DNA from: Phyllobacteriaceae bacterium UBA1940
GTDB taxonomy: Bacteria; Pseudomonadota; Alphaproteobacteria; Rhizobiales; Rhizobiaceae
NCBI GenBank assembly: GCA_002336975.1
Contig: DDFA01000099.1
Location: forward strand, 2,393 to 66,392
Direction: 5' to 3'
Length of the DNA: 64,000 nt
The notes under the pieces were generated by a model that was not told the origin of the DNA, ran no database searches, and saw only the letters and a program-made list of their open reading frames with translations. This document shows positions 1 through 9,300 of this stretch, one piece after another. Position 1 is the first letter of the stretch. The number at the start of each line of letters is the position of its first letter. Both the position numbers and the translations under genes were made by a program.

Positions 1-736
<736 letters not shown>

Positions 737-776
737 GTCTACTCCTCCCATAAGGGTGTTGCGTGTTTGCAGTTCC

Positions 777-806
777 CCGGCGCGCGGCATTTTTGACGCG
801 CGCCGG
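777..806 (-). promoter_or_regulatory. Intercistronic hairpin between glpU and glpV
   Basis: A perfect 10-bp inverted repeat (CCGGCGCGCG / CGCGCGCCGG) with a 10-nt loop lies in the 80-nt gap just upstream of glpV. No T-run follows on the minus strand. It is better read as an mRNA-stabilising or partial-termination hairpin in front of the binding-protein cistron than as a full terminator. Confidence 0.5.
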
Positions 807-816
807 CATTTCACGG

Positions 817-1235
817 TCAGACGTACCTGAACACCGCCACGGCGTAGAGGAGCGACAGGCCGAGAGCCCACCACAGGTTCGGTCCGACCAGACCGAGCCA
901 GGCAAGATTGATGAAGGCGCTGCCCAGCAGCGACAGAAACAGGCGGTCGCCGCGCGTCGTCTCGAAGCGCAGCACTCCGACGCGCGGATCGCCGCCCGGC
1001 GAGGCGTATTCCCACACCGCCATCAGCGACAGCAGCAGGAATATGGTCAGGAAGAACGTCGCGGTCGGAAACGTCCAGGCCATCCAGCCGCCGGGGTCGA
1101 GCGGCGCGAACCAGTCGGTGGCGCCATCCTTTTGCGGCAGCATCGACCACAGCGCCACCAGCGCCGCGATGTAGACGGCGACGACGACGGCGAGCGGAAC
1201 CTGCCAGCGGCGGGGAGGTGTTGCAGTTTCGGCCA

Positions 1236-1236
<1 letters not shown>
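817..1236 (-). CDS. glpU: DUF2160 small membrane protein GlpU of the glycerol ABC operon
   Basis: This 139-residue integral membrane protein has about four hydrophobic segments (residues about 14-32, 55-77, 98-117 and 119-137) and belongs to the DUF2160 family. Such genes sit between the second permease and the binding protein in rhizobial glycerol operons. Its ATG overlaps the glpQ stop codon (TGATG), so translation is probably coupled. Its biochemical role is unknown; position suggests an accessory subunit of the importer. Confidence 0.8.
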
Positions 1237-2117
<881 letters not shown>

Positions 2118-2118
2118 C

Positions 2119-2985
2119 TCAGCGCTCCGCGTCGTAATTGGTCATCACAGTGTAGAACACCCACGACAACAGCAGGATGATCAGGAAGTAGATGATCGAC
2201 ATCGCCGCCGCCGGGCCGAGGTCGAACTGCCCGACCGCCATCTTCACCAGGTCGATCGACAAGAAGGTCGTCGAATTACCAGGCCCGCCGCCGGTGACGA
2301 CGAAGGGCTCGGTGTAGATCATGAAACTGTCCATGAAGCGCAGCAGCACCGCGATCAGCAGCACCCGGTTCATCTTCGGCAGCTGGATGTAGCGGAACAC
2401 CGCCCAGCGCGACGCGCCGTCGATCTTGGCCGCCTGGTAGTAGGCGTCGGGGATCGAGACCAGCCCGGCATAGCACAGCAGCACCACCAGGCTGGTCCAG
2501 TGCCACACGTCCATGACGATGATCGTCGCCCAGGCGTCGACCGGGTCGTTGACGTAATTGTAGTCGATCCCCAGCGCGTTCAGCCCGTAGCCGAGCAGGC
2601 CGATGTCGACGCGCCCGAACACCTGCCAGATCGTGCCCACCACGTTCCACGGGATCAGCAGCGGCAGCGCCATCAGCACCAGGCACACCGGCACGCCCCA
2701 GCCCTTCTTCGGCATGTTCAGCGCCACGAAGATGCCGAGCGGGATCTCGATGGCGAGAATGATCGCCGAGAAGGCGAGGTTGCGCCAGAACGCTTCCCAG
2801 AAGCGGTCCGAATGCAGCATGTCGGAGAACCATTCGGTCCCCGCCCAGAAGAACTCGTTGCCGCCGAACGTGTCCTGCACCGAATAGTTGACCACCGTCA
2901 TCAGCGGGATCACCGCCGAGATGGCGACCAGCGCCAGCACCGGCGCCACCATGAACCAGGCCTTGTTGTTCCAGGTCTTTTCCAT
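2119..2985 (-). CDS. glpP: Glycerol ABC transporter permease GlpP
   Basis: This 288-residue MalF/UgpA-type permease starts at MEKTWNNKAWFM. It has six predicted membrane helices and an EAA loop (YYQAAKIDGASRWAVFRYI). A longer reading upstream would run into glpT, and the ATG three bases after the glpT stop fits the packed operon. It forms the transmembrane heterodimer with GlpQ and is energised by GlpS and GlpT. Confidence 0.85.
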   Translation of the reverse strand: MEKTWNNKAWFMVAPVLALVAISAVIPLMTVVNYSVQDTFGGNEFFWAGTEWFSDMLHSDRFWEAFWRNLAFSAIILAIEIPLGIFVALNMPKKGWGVPVCLVLMALPLLIPWNVVGTIWQVFGRVDIGLLGYGLNALGIDYNYVNDPVDAWATIIVMDVWHWTSLVVLLCYAGLVSIPDAYYQAAKIDGASRWAVFRYIQLPKMNRVLLIAVLLRFMDSFMIYTEPFVVTGGGPGNSTTFLSIDLVKMAVGQFDLGPAAAMSIIYFLIILLLSWVFYTVMTNYDAER

Positions 2986-2987
2986 GC

Positions 2988-4070
2988 TCAACTCCGTCCC
3001 GCCGGGCGGGTCTCGACCCGCCACGACCGCGCATAGATGTTGATGCCCCTGGGGTCGAAGGCGACCTTCGGCTCGGCTGGTATCGTCTGGTCCTCGCCGA
3101 CGATCGCCGCGATCTCCTGCCCTTCCAGGCTGGCGCGCAGCACCTTGTGGCGGCCCAGATCCTCCACCTTGTTCACCGTCACCGGCATGCCGTCGCGGCC
3201 GACGCGCACGAATTCCGGGCGGATGCCGAGTTCGACGCGCCCCTGCCCGTCGGCGCCCGGCGCCTGGCCCATCTCGATCGTCAGGGCGCCGAGCCTGGCC
3301 TTGCTGCCCTCGACCTGCACCGGCAGCACGTTCATGCCCGGCGAGCCGATGAAATAGCCGACGAATGTGTGCCTCGGCCGCTCGAACAGTTCGTCCGGCG
3401 TGCCGATCTGCACGATCTGGCCCTCGTACATCACCACCACCGTGTCGGCGAAGGTCAGCGCCTCGGTCTGGTCGTGCGTCACATAGACCATGGTGTAGCC
3501 GAACTGCAGGTGCAGCTGTTTCAGCTGCGAGCGCAGCACCCATTTCATCTGCGGGTCGATCACCGTCAGCGGCTCGTCGAACAGGATCGCGTTGACGTCG
3601 GAGCGCACCAGCCCGCGCCCGAGCGAAATCTTCTGCTTCTGATCGGCGGTCAGCCCCCTGGCGCGCCGGTTCGACCAGTCCTCGAGATCGATCATCTTGA
3701 TGATCTCGCGCACCTTCTTGTCGACATCGGGCTCCGCCACGCCGCGATTGCGCAGCGGGAAGGCGAGATTGTCGTAGACGGTCATGGTGTCGTAGATCAC
3801 CGGAAACTGGAAGACCTGCGCGATGTTGCGCTCCTGCGTCGACAGGTTGGTGACGTCCTTGCCGTCGAACAGCAGCCGGCCGTGCGACGGATGCAGCAGA
3901 CCCGAAATGATGTTCAGCAGCGTGGTCTTGCCGCAGCCCGACGGCCCGAGCAGCGCATAGGCGCCGCCATTGGCGAAGGTGTGATGCACCTCGCGCAGCG
4001 CGTAGTCGCTCTCCGACTGCGGATTGGCGCCATAGGCGTGGCGGATATGGTCCAGCTCGATGCGCGCCAT
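2988..4070 (-). CDS. glpT: Glycerol ABC transporter ATP-binding protein GlpT (degenerate signature motif)
   Basis: This 360-residue nucleotide-binding subunit has Walker A GPSGCGKTT (residues 42-50), Walker B with catalytic Glu (ILFDEP, about 162-167), an intact H-loop (VTHD, His199) and a C-terminal TOBE-type regulatory domain. The ABC signature, normally LSGGQ, reads LTADQ (140-144), so this subunit probably cannot complete a normal ATP site on its partner. The neighbouring ATPase GlpS has the complementary defect. It lies two bases downstream of glpS and three upstream of glpP. Confidence 0.88.
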   Translation of the reverse strand: MARIELDHIRHAYGANPQSESDYALREVHHTFANGGAYALLGPSGCGKTTLLNIISGLLHPSHGRLLFDGKDVTNLSTQERNIAQVFQFPVIYDTMTVYDNLAFPLRNRGVAEPDVDKKVREIIKMIDLEDWSNRRARGLTADQKQKISLGRGLVRSDVNAILFDEPLTVIDPQMKWVLRSQLKQLHLQFGYTMVYVTHDQTEALTFADTVVVMYEGQIVQIGTPDELFERPRHTFVGYFIGSPGMNVLPVQVEGSKARLGALTIEMGQAPGADGQGRVELGIRPEFVRVGRDGMPVTVNKVEDLGRHKVLRASLEGQEIAAIVGEDQTIPAEPKVAFDPRGINIYARSWRVETRPAGRS

Positions 4071-4071
4071 C

Positions 4072-5154
4072 TTACGCCGCCTTCCGCGCGTCGCCGCCCA
4101 CAGCCTTGCCGCCGGCGTCGAACACCATCAGGTGGCGTGGATCGATGAACACGTCGAGCGCCTGGCCCGGTTTGAAATTGTGGATGCCGTGCGCCAGCAT
4201 CACCCAGCGGTCCTTGCCATAGGCCAGGTGCGCAAACGTCTCCGACCCGGTGATTTCGGCAACCGTCACCGTCGCCCGTACCGGCTGCGCATCGCCATGC
4301 TTGCGCGTCATCGACAGATGGTGCGGCTGGAACGCCACCGTATAGGCGGCGTCGGCGAGACCCGCCAGCTCTGCCGGCGCCGGCAGTTTCGCGCCGCTGT
4401 CGAGCACGAACTCGCCGCCGGATTTCCTCACCTGCATCGAGTTCAGCGGCGGGTCGGCGAAGGTGCGCGCGGTGGTCAGGTCGGCCGGGCGCCGGAACAC
4501 CTCGATCGTCGGGCCGAACTGGGTGACGCGTCCCTGCGACAGCGTCGCGGTATTGCCGCCCAGCAGCAGCGCCTCGTGCGGTTCGGTCGTCGCATAGACG
4601 AAGATCGCCCCGGTTTCGGCAAACAGCCGCGGCAGTTCCTGCCGCAGTTCCTCGCGCAGCTTGTAGTCGAGATTGGCCAGCGGCTCGTCCAGCAGCACCA
4701 GGCTGGCGTTCTTGACCACGGCGCGCGCCAGCGCGGTGCGCTGCTGCTGGCCGCCGGACAGGTTGAGCGGCGTGCGGTCGAGATAGGGCGTCAGCTTCAT
4801 CAGTTCCGCCGCCTTGCGCACCTCGCGGTCGATCTGCGCCTTGTCGACGCCGGCGACCCTCAGCGGCGAGGCGATGTTTTCGTAGACGGTCATCGCCGGA
4901 TAGTTGATGAACTGCTGGTAGACCATCGCGACATTGCGCTTTTGCACCGGCACGCCGGTCACGTCGGCGCCGTCGAACCACACCGAACCCGCGGTCGGCC
5001 GGTCGAGCCCCGCCATCAGCCGCATCAGGCTGGTCTTGCCCGACAGCGTCGGCCCCAGCAGCACGTTCAGTGTGCCGCGTTCGAACGACAGCGAGACGTT
5101 GCGGATATGGTCCACGCCGCCGACGGTCTTCGTCACCTTCCGCAGTTCCAGCAT
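4072..5154 (-). CDS. glpS: Glycerol ABC transporter ATP-binding protein GlpS (H-loop His replaced)
   Basis: This 360-residue ATPase subunit has Walker A GPTLSGKTS (about 34-42), a canonical LSGGQ signature (132-136), Walker B LLDEP (about 154-158) and a C-terminal regulatory domain. The switch histidine of the H-loop is absent: THD is replaced by TTE, with Thr at about residue 190. With GlpT (intact His, degenerate signature) it would form an ABC dimer with one consensus and one degenerate ATP site. It lies downstream of glpD in the glycerol operon. Confidence 0.88.
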   Translation of the reverse strand: MLELRKVTKTVGGVDHIRNVSLSFERGTLNVLLGPTLSGKTSLMRLMAGLDRPTAGSVWFDGADVTGVPVQKRNVAMVYQQFINYPAMTVYENIASPLRVAGVDKAQIDREVRKAAELMKLTPYLDRTPLNLSGGQQQRTALARAVVKNASLVLLDEPLANLDYKLREELRQELPRLFAETGAIFVYATTEPHEALLLGGNTATLSQGRVTQFGPTIEVFRRPADLTTARTFADPPLNSMQVRKSGGEFVLDSGAKLPAPAELAGLADAAYTVAFQPHHLSMTRKHGDAQPVRATVTVAEITGSETFAHLAYGKDRWVMLAHGIHNFKPGQALDVFIDPRHLMVFDAGGKAVGGDARKAA

Positions 5155-5182
5155 TGATCCTCCCCGAAACGGGACGCGCCGG

Positions 5183-6703
5183 TCAGGCGGCGCGCCTCGC
5201 TCCTCCGGTCAGTCCCGTCATGTAGGCTTCAAGCTCGCCGGCCTCGTCGCCCGACAGCCGCAGGCCGCGCTTGGTGCGCCGCCACAGCACGTCGTCCGCC
5301 GTCACCGCCCACTCGTTGGCGGCCAGGTAGCGCACCTCCGCCTCGTAGAGGTCGTCGCCGAACCGGCGGCCCAGATCCTCCGTCGACGCGGCGGCGCCCA
5401 GCAGCGCGCGCGCCCTGGTGCCGTAGAGCCGGGTCAGGCGGTAGGCGAGACCGGCGTCCAGGAACGGATAGTCGGCGCGCAGTTTCTCGACCTCGGCCGC
5501 AAAGCCGGTGACCGGGAAATCGCCGCCGGGCAGCGGCGCGTTCGCGGTCCAGGACGGCCCCTTGCGGCCCAGATGCTGCTCGATCTTCTCCAGCATCGAT
5601 TCCGCCAGCCGGCGATAGGTGGTGATTTTTCCGCCGAACACGTTGATCGCCGGCGCGCCCTCGCCGGGGCTTTCCTTCAGCACATAGTCGCGCGTCGCTT
5701 CCTGCGCCTTCGACGCGCCGTCGTCATAGAGCGGACGCACCGCCGAATAGGTCCACACGATGTCGTCGCGCTTCACTGGCTGGGCGAAATATTCCGACGC
5801 CGCGGCGCACAGATAGTCGATCTCGGCGTCGGAGATCCTCACCTGGCCCAGCTCGCCCTTGTAGTCCTGATCGGTGGTGCCGATCAGGGTGAAATCGTCC
5901 TCGTACGGGATGGCGAAGATGATGCGCCCGTCGCGGTTCTGGAAGAAATAGGCGCGCGGATCGCCGAACTTCTTGCGCACCACGATATGGCTGCCCTGCA
6001 CCAGCCGCACATTGTGCGTCTCGCCCTTGTGCACGACGCCGCTCAGCACATGGTCGACCCAGGGGCCGGCGGCGTTGACCAGCAGCCGAGCCTTGACGGT
6101 CTCGCGCCGGCCGTCGCGCCGGTCCTCCACCGTTACCGCCCAGTGGTCTCCATGGCGTGTCGCGTCGACCACCTTGGTGCGGGTGCGCACGGTCGCGCCG
6201 CGGTCGGCTGCGTCGCGCGCATTGAGCGCCACCAGCCGCGAATCCATCACCCATCCGTCGGAATATTCGAACGCCTTGGCAAACAGCGGCTTCAGCGGCC
6301 GCCCGGCGGGGTCGGTGCGCATGTCCAGCGTCCTGGTCGCCGGCAGCAGCTTGCGGCCGCCGAGATGGTCGTAGAGGAACAGGCCGAGCCGGATCATCCA
6401 GGCCGGGCGGATGCCCTTGGCGTAGGGCAGCACGAAGCGCAGGGGCCAGATGATGTGCGGCGCGTTGCGCCAAAGCACCTCGCGCTCCATTAGCGCCTCG
6501 CGCACCAGCCTGAACTCGTAGAATTCGAGATAGCGCAGACCGCCATGGATCAGCTTGGTCGATCCCGACGAAGTGCCCGACGCGAGATCGTTCATCTCCG
6601 CCAGGAACACCGAATAGCCCCGCCCCACCGCGTCGCGGGCGATGCCGCAGCCGTTGATGCCGCCGCCGATGACGAAAACGTCATGGACCTGGGTCGGTTG
6701 CAA
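5183..6703 (-). CDS. glpD: Glycerol-3-phosphate dehydrogenase (FAD-dependent)
   Basis: This membrane-associated flavoenzyme oxidises sn-glycerol-3-phosphate to dihydroxyacetone phosphate and feeds electrons to quinone. Visible motifs are the FAD-binding GGGINGCG near the N-terminus, the GlpD-type ASGTSSGSTKLIHGGLRYLE region and a C-terminal DAO domain. I place the start at a TTG behind GGGGAGGAG (506 residues). An ATG at 6745 would add 14 residues but has no ribosome site. It heads the transporter cistrons and lies downstream of glpR. Confidence 0.88.
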   Translation of the reverse strand: MQPTQVHDVFVIGGGINGCGIARDAVGRGYSVFLAEMNDLASGTSSGSTKLIHGGLRYLEFYEFRLVREALMEREVLWRNAPHIIWPLRFVLPYAKGIRPAWMIRLGLFLYDHLGGRKLLPATRTLDMRTDPAGRPLKPLFAKAFEYSDGWVMDSRLVALNARDAADRGATVRTRTKVVDATRHGDHWAVTVEDRRDGRRETVKARLLVNAAGPWVDHVLSGVVHKGETHNVRLVQGSHIVVRKKFGDPRAYFFQNRDGRIIFAIPYEDDFTLIGTTDQDYKGELGQVRISDAEIDYLCAAASEYFAQPVKRDDIVWTYSAVRPLYDDGASKAQEATRDYVLKESPGEGAPAINVFGGKITTYRRLAESMLEKIEQHLGRKGPSWTANAPLPGGDFPVTGFAAEVEKLRADYPFLDAGLAYRLTRLYGTRARALLGAAASTEDLGRRFGDDLYEAEVRYLAANEWAVTADDVLWRRTKRGLRLSGDEAGELEAYMTGLTGGARRAA

Positions 6704-6787
6704 GGACTCCTCCCCGCTTTCGCATTGCAGCAATTTCGCTGTCATTTCGAAGCCAATTAGAATTGGCATGAAATCCAAATGAATGTC

Positions 6788-6797
6788 AAACGAAAAT
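6788..6797. promoter_or_regulatory. Putative GlpR half-site upstream of glpD
   Basis: AAACGAAAAT (reading ATTTTCGTTT on the coding strand) in the 115-nt gap between glpR and glpD matches the TTTTCGTTT arms found upstream of glpR. This makes it a candidate GlpR operator element for the dehydrogenase/transporter operon. It is inference from motif similarity. Confidence 0.4.
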
Positions 6798-6817
6798 GCC
6801 GCGTGTCGCGGGACGCG

Positions 6818-7582
6818 TCACGGGAAGGCTTCGACCAGGTCCACCTCATTGTCGGCGCAGATGCGGCGGATAGCGTCGACATCGCATCTGTCGGTGATGA
6901 ATGTGTCGACTTGGCTGAGATGGCCGATGCGCACCGGCGCGGTGCGCTCGAACTTCTTCGAGTCCGACACCAGGATCACGTGCCGCGCATTGGCGATGAT
7001 CGCCTGCGCTACTTTCACTTCGCGGTAGTCGAAGTCGAGCAGCGCCCCGTCATGGTCGATCGCCGACGCGCCGATCACCGCGTAGTCGACCTTGAACTGG
7101 CGGATGAAGTCGACCGCCGCCTCGCCGACGATGCCGCCGTCGGAGCCGCGCACCACCCCGCCGGCGATCACCACCTCGATAGAGGGATAGACCCGCATCC
7201 TGTTGGCGACATTGATGTTATTGGTGATGACCATCAATCCCTTGTGGTCGAGCAGCGCCTTGCTCACCGCCTCGGTTGTGGTGCCGATATTGATGAACAG
7301 CGAGGCGCTGTCGGGGATGATCCGCGCCGCCGCCCGGCCGATCGCCTCCTTCTCCTCCGACGCGATCTGCCGCCTCGCCTCGTATTCGAGGTTCTCGATG
7401 CCGGACGGGAACAGCGCCCCGCCATGGATGCGCGTCAGCAGACGTTCGTCGCACAGATCGTTCAGATCCTTGCGGATGGTCTGCGGGGTGACGCGGAAAT
7501 GGTTGGCCAGGTCGTCGACCAGCACCCGGCCGTGATCCTTGGCCAGTTGCATGATCTCGGTATGCCGCGGCGACAGGAACAA
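6818..7582 (-). CDS. glpR: DeoR-family repressor of glycerol metabolism, GlpR-like
   Basis: This 254-residue regulator has an N-terminal DeoR-type helix-turn-helix (SPRHTEIMQLAKDHGRV onwards) and a C-terminal DeoRC sugar-phosphate-sensing domain (INIGTTTEAV region). The start is TTG behind GGGAGG with 5-nt spacing; an upstream extension lacks a ribosome site and would be uncharacteristic. It is the promoter-proximal neighbour of glpD, so it probably represses the operon and is relieved by glycerol-3-phosphate, as in other GlpR proteins. Confidence 0.82.
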   Translation of the reverse strand: MFLSPRHTEIMQLAKDHGRVLVDDLANHFRVTPQTIRKDLNDLCDERLLTRIHGGALFPSGIENLEYEARRQIASEEKEAIGRAAARIIPDSASLFINIGTTTEAVSKALLDHKGLMVITNNINVANRMRVYPSIEVVIAGGVVRGSDGGIVGEAAVDFIRQFKVDYAVIGASAIDHDGALLDFDYREVKVAQAIIANARHVILVSDSKKFERTAPVRIGHLSQVDTFITDRCDVDAIRRICADNEVDLVEAFP

Positions 7583-7594
7583 CCAAGCCTCCCG

Positions 7595-7653
7595 TTTTCG
7601 TTTGCCTGCAACATAGGCAAGAACGAAAGCAGGCGAAAGTCCGAAACGAAAAT
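7595..7653. promoter_or_regulatory. Candidate GlpR operator cluster upstream of glpR
   Basis: An imperfect inverted repeat, TTTTCGTTTGCCT (7595-7607) against AGGCAAGAACGAAA (7615-7628), is followed by a further CGAAACGAAAA at 7642-7652. It lies immediately upstream of the glpR ribosome site, so autoregulation is likely. The repeated TTTCGTT element recurs in front of glpD. Confidence 0.5.
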
Positions 7654-7673
7654 GGCTGCCGGCGGCCCGCCGG

Positions 7674-9191
7674 TTACCCGACCCTCCGGGTCGGCGCAAA
7701 CATCCGCGCCCCATGGTGCGGAGCGCGGTTGCCGTCGTGAAGCTCGATCGCGCCGCCGACCTCGTCCAGCATGATCGGCTTCGAATAATAGTAGCCTTGC
7801 GCGTAGCGGATGCGGGTGGCCGCCTGCAGGTAGGCGACTTCCTCGTAGCTCTCGACGCCCTCGACGATGATCGACATGCCCAGTGACTGGCCCAGCGCCT
7901 CGATCGTCTTCAGCACCGCCTGGCTTCGCGGCCGCTCGTGCACATTGGTGATGAAGGAGCGGTCGACCTTGACCTCGTCGGCGGTGATGTCGGCGAGCGC
8001 CGACAGCGACGAATAGCCGGTACCGAAATCGTCGATCGACACCCGCGCGCCGATCTCCCGGACCATCGGCAGGATCAGCGACTGGAAATTCGACTTGGCC
8101 AGGAAGGCTTCCTCGGTCAGTTCCAGCATGAACCGGTGGGCGAAACCGGATTCGGCGATCGAGTGGGTCAGTTCGCGCATGAACCTGGCGTCGCCGGCCT
8201 GCCGCGCCGCGACATTGATGCTGATCGAACTGTCGCGGCCGAACGCTTCGTTGATCTTGTCGATCGAATCGATCGTCTGGTTCAGGATCAGGCAGGTCAG
8301 TTCGTCGATCAGTCCGAGTTCGATCGCCAGGCCGAGGAAATTGCCGGGCGGGCGGATCATGCCGTCCTCGTCGCGCCAGCGCATCAGCACCTCGACGCCG
8401 ACCGTATTGCCCGATCCGATTTCCACCTTCGGCTGGAACGCGCAACTCACCCGCCGGTCGCGGATCGCCAGCCTCAGCCGCTGCTCCTCGCGCGCCCGCT
8501 CGTCCGACTGATGGCGGATGCCCTCGTCGAACAGTTGCACCCGGCCCTTGCTCGTCCCCTTGGCGCGATACATTGCCCGGTCGGCATTGGCGCGCAGCGT
8601 CTCGAAATCCCTGCCATGGTCCGGGAACATCGACACGCCGATCGACGCCGACGTCATGATCTCGTGGCCGTCGATCAGCAACGGCTGCTTGACCTGTTCG
8701 CACAACGCGTCGAAATCCGCCTTCGCCTGGTCGCCGTCGTCGATCGGCGACATCAGCAGCGCGAACTCGTCGCCGCTCAGCCGCGCCAGCATGTCGGTGG
8801 GTCGCAGGTTCTGCTGCAGTCGTTGTGCGGTGCGCCGCAGCAGTTCGTCGCCAACGTCATGGCCGTAATAGTCGTTGACCATCTTGAACCCGTCGAGGTC
8901 GAAGAACGCCAGGGCGAACAACTGCTGGTCACCGGCTTCGATCAGCGATGTGACGCTGCGCTCGATCAGCAGCCGGTTCGGCAGCTTCGTCAGCGTGTCG
9001 AAGAACGCCCGCTGCAGCAGGTTGTTCTCGCGGTCGCGCTGGTCGGTCTCGTCGAGGTCGATCTGGATCGACAGGTTTGCGCCGTCGACATCGACGGCGA
9101 ACGACCGCGCTTCGAACGACGTCGGCCGGTCGTCGGCGTGGGCGTCGGCGATCCTGTTGCTGAACAGGGTTCGCCCGTCGGCGCCCAGCAC
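7674..9191 (-). CDS. GGDEF/EAL domain protein (cyclic-di-GMP turnover), frameshifted N-terminus
   Basis: The uninterrupted reading frame encodes a GGDEF domain (signature SGDEF, residues 139-143; substrate region FDLDGFKMVND) followed by an EAL domain (EVL at 267-269, DDFGTGYSS, VDRSF). Both keep most catalytic residues. From the GTG start the protein opens inside a PAS-like stretch. An ATG at 9291, nine bases after the stop of the upstream ATPase gene, begins MSNQHGHG... in another frame and would join after a one-base correction near 9220-9228. The original gene was therefore probably 7674-9291. It may be either a real truncation or a sequence error. Confidence 0.8.
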   Translation of the reverse strand: MLGADGRTLFSNRIADAHADDRPTSFEARSFAVDVDGANLSIQIDLDETDQRDRENNLLQRAFFDTLTKLPNRLLIERSVTSLIEAGDQQLFALAFFDLDGFKMVNDYYGHDVGDELLRRTAQRLQQNLRPTDMLARLSGDEFALLMSPIDDGDQAKADFDALCEQVKQPLLIDGHEIMTSASIGVSMFPDHGRDFETLRANADRAMYRAKGTSKGRVQLFDEGIRHQSDERAREEQRLRLAIRDRRVSCAFQPKVEIGSGNTVGVEVLMRWRDEDGMIRPPGNFLGLAIELGLIDELTCLILNQTIDSIDKINEAFGRDSSISINVAARQAGDARFMRELTHSIAESGFAHRFMLELTEEAFLAKSNFQSLILPMVREIGARVSIDDFGTGYSSLSALADITADEVKVDRSFITNVHERPRSQAVLKTIEALGQSLGMSIIVEGVESYEEVAYLQAATRIRYAQGYYYSKPIMLDEVGGAIELHDGNRAPHHGARMFAPTRRVG

Positions 9192-9300
9192 CTTGAGGCC
9201 GAACGGAGCGTCGTCGAGCGCGCGCTACGGCTTCGCCGTCGGCGACCGGATCGATCCGGTCGGGAACGCCATGACCATGCTGGTTGGACATCGCGAACGC

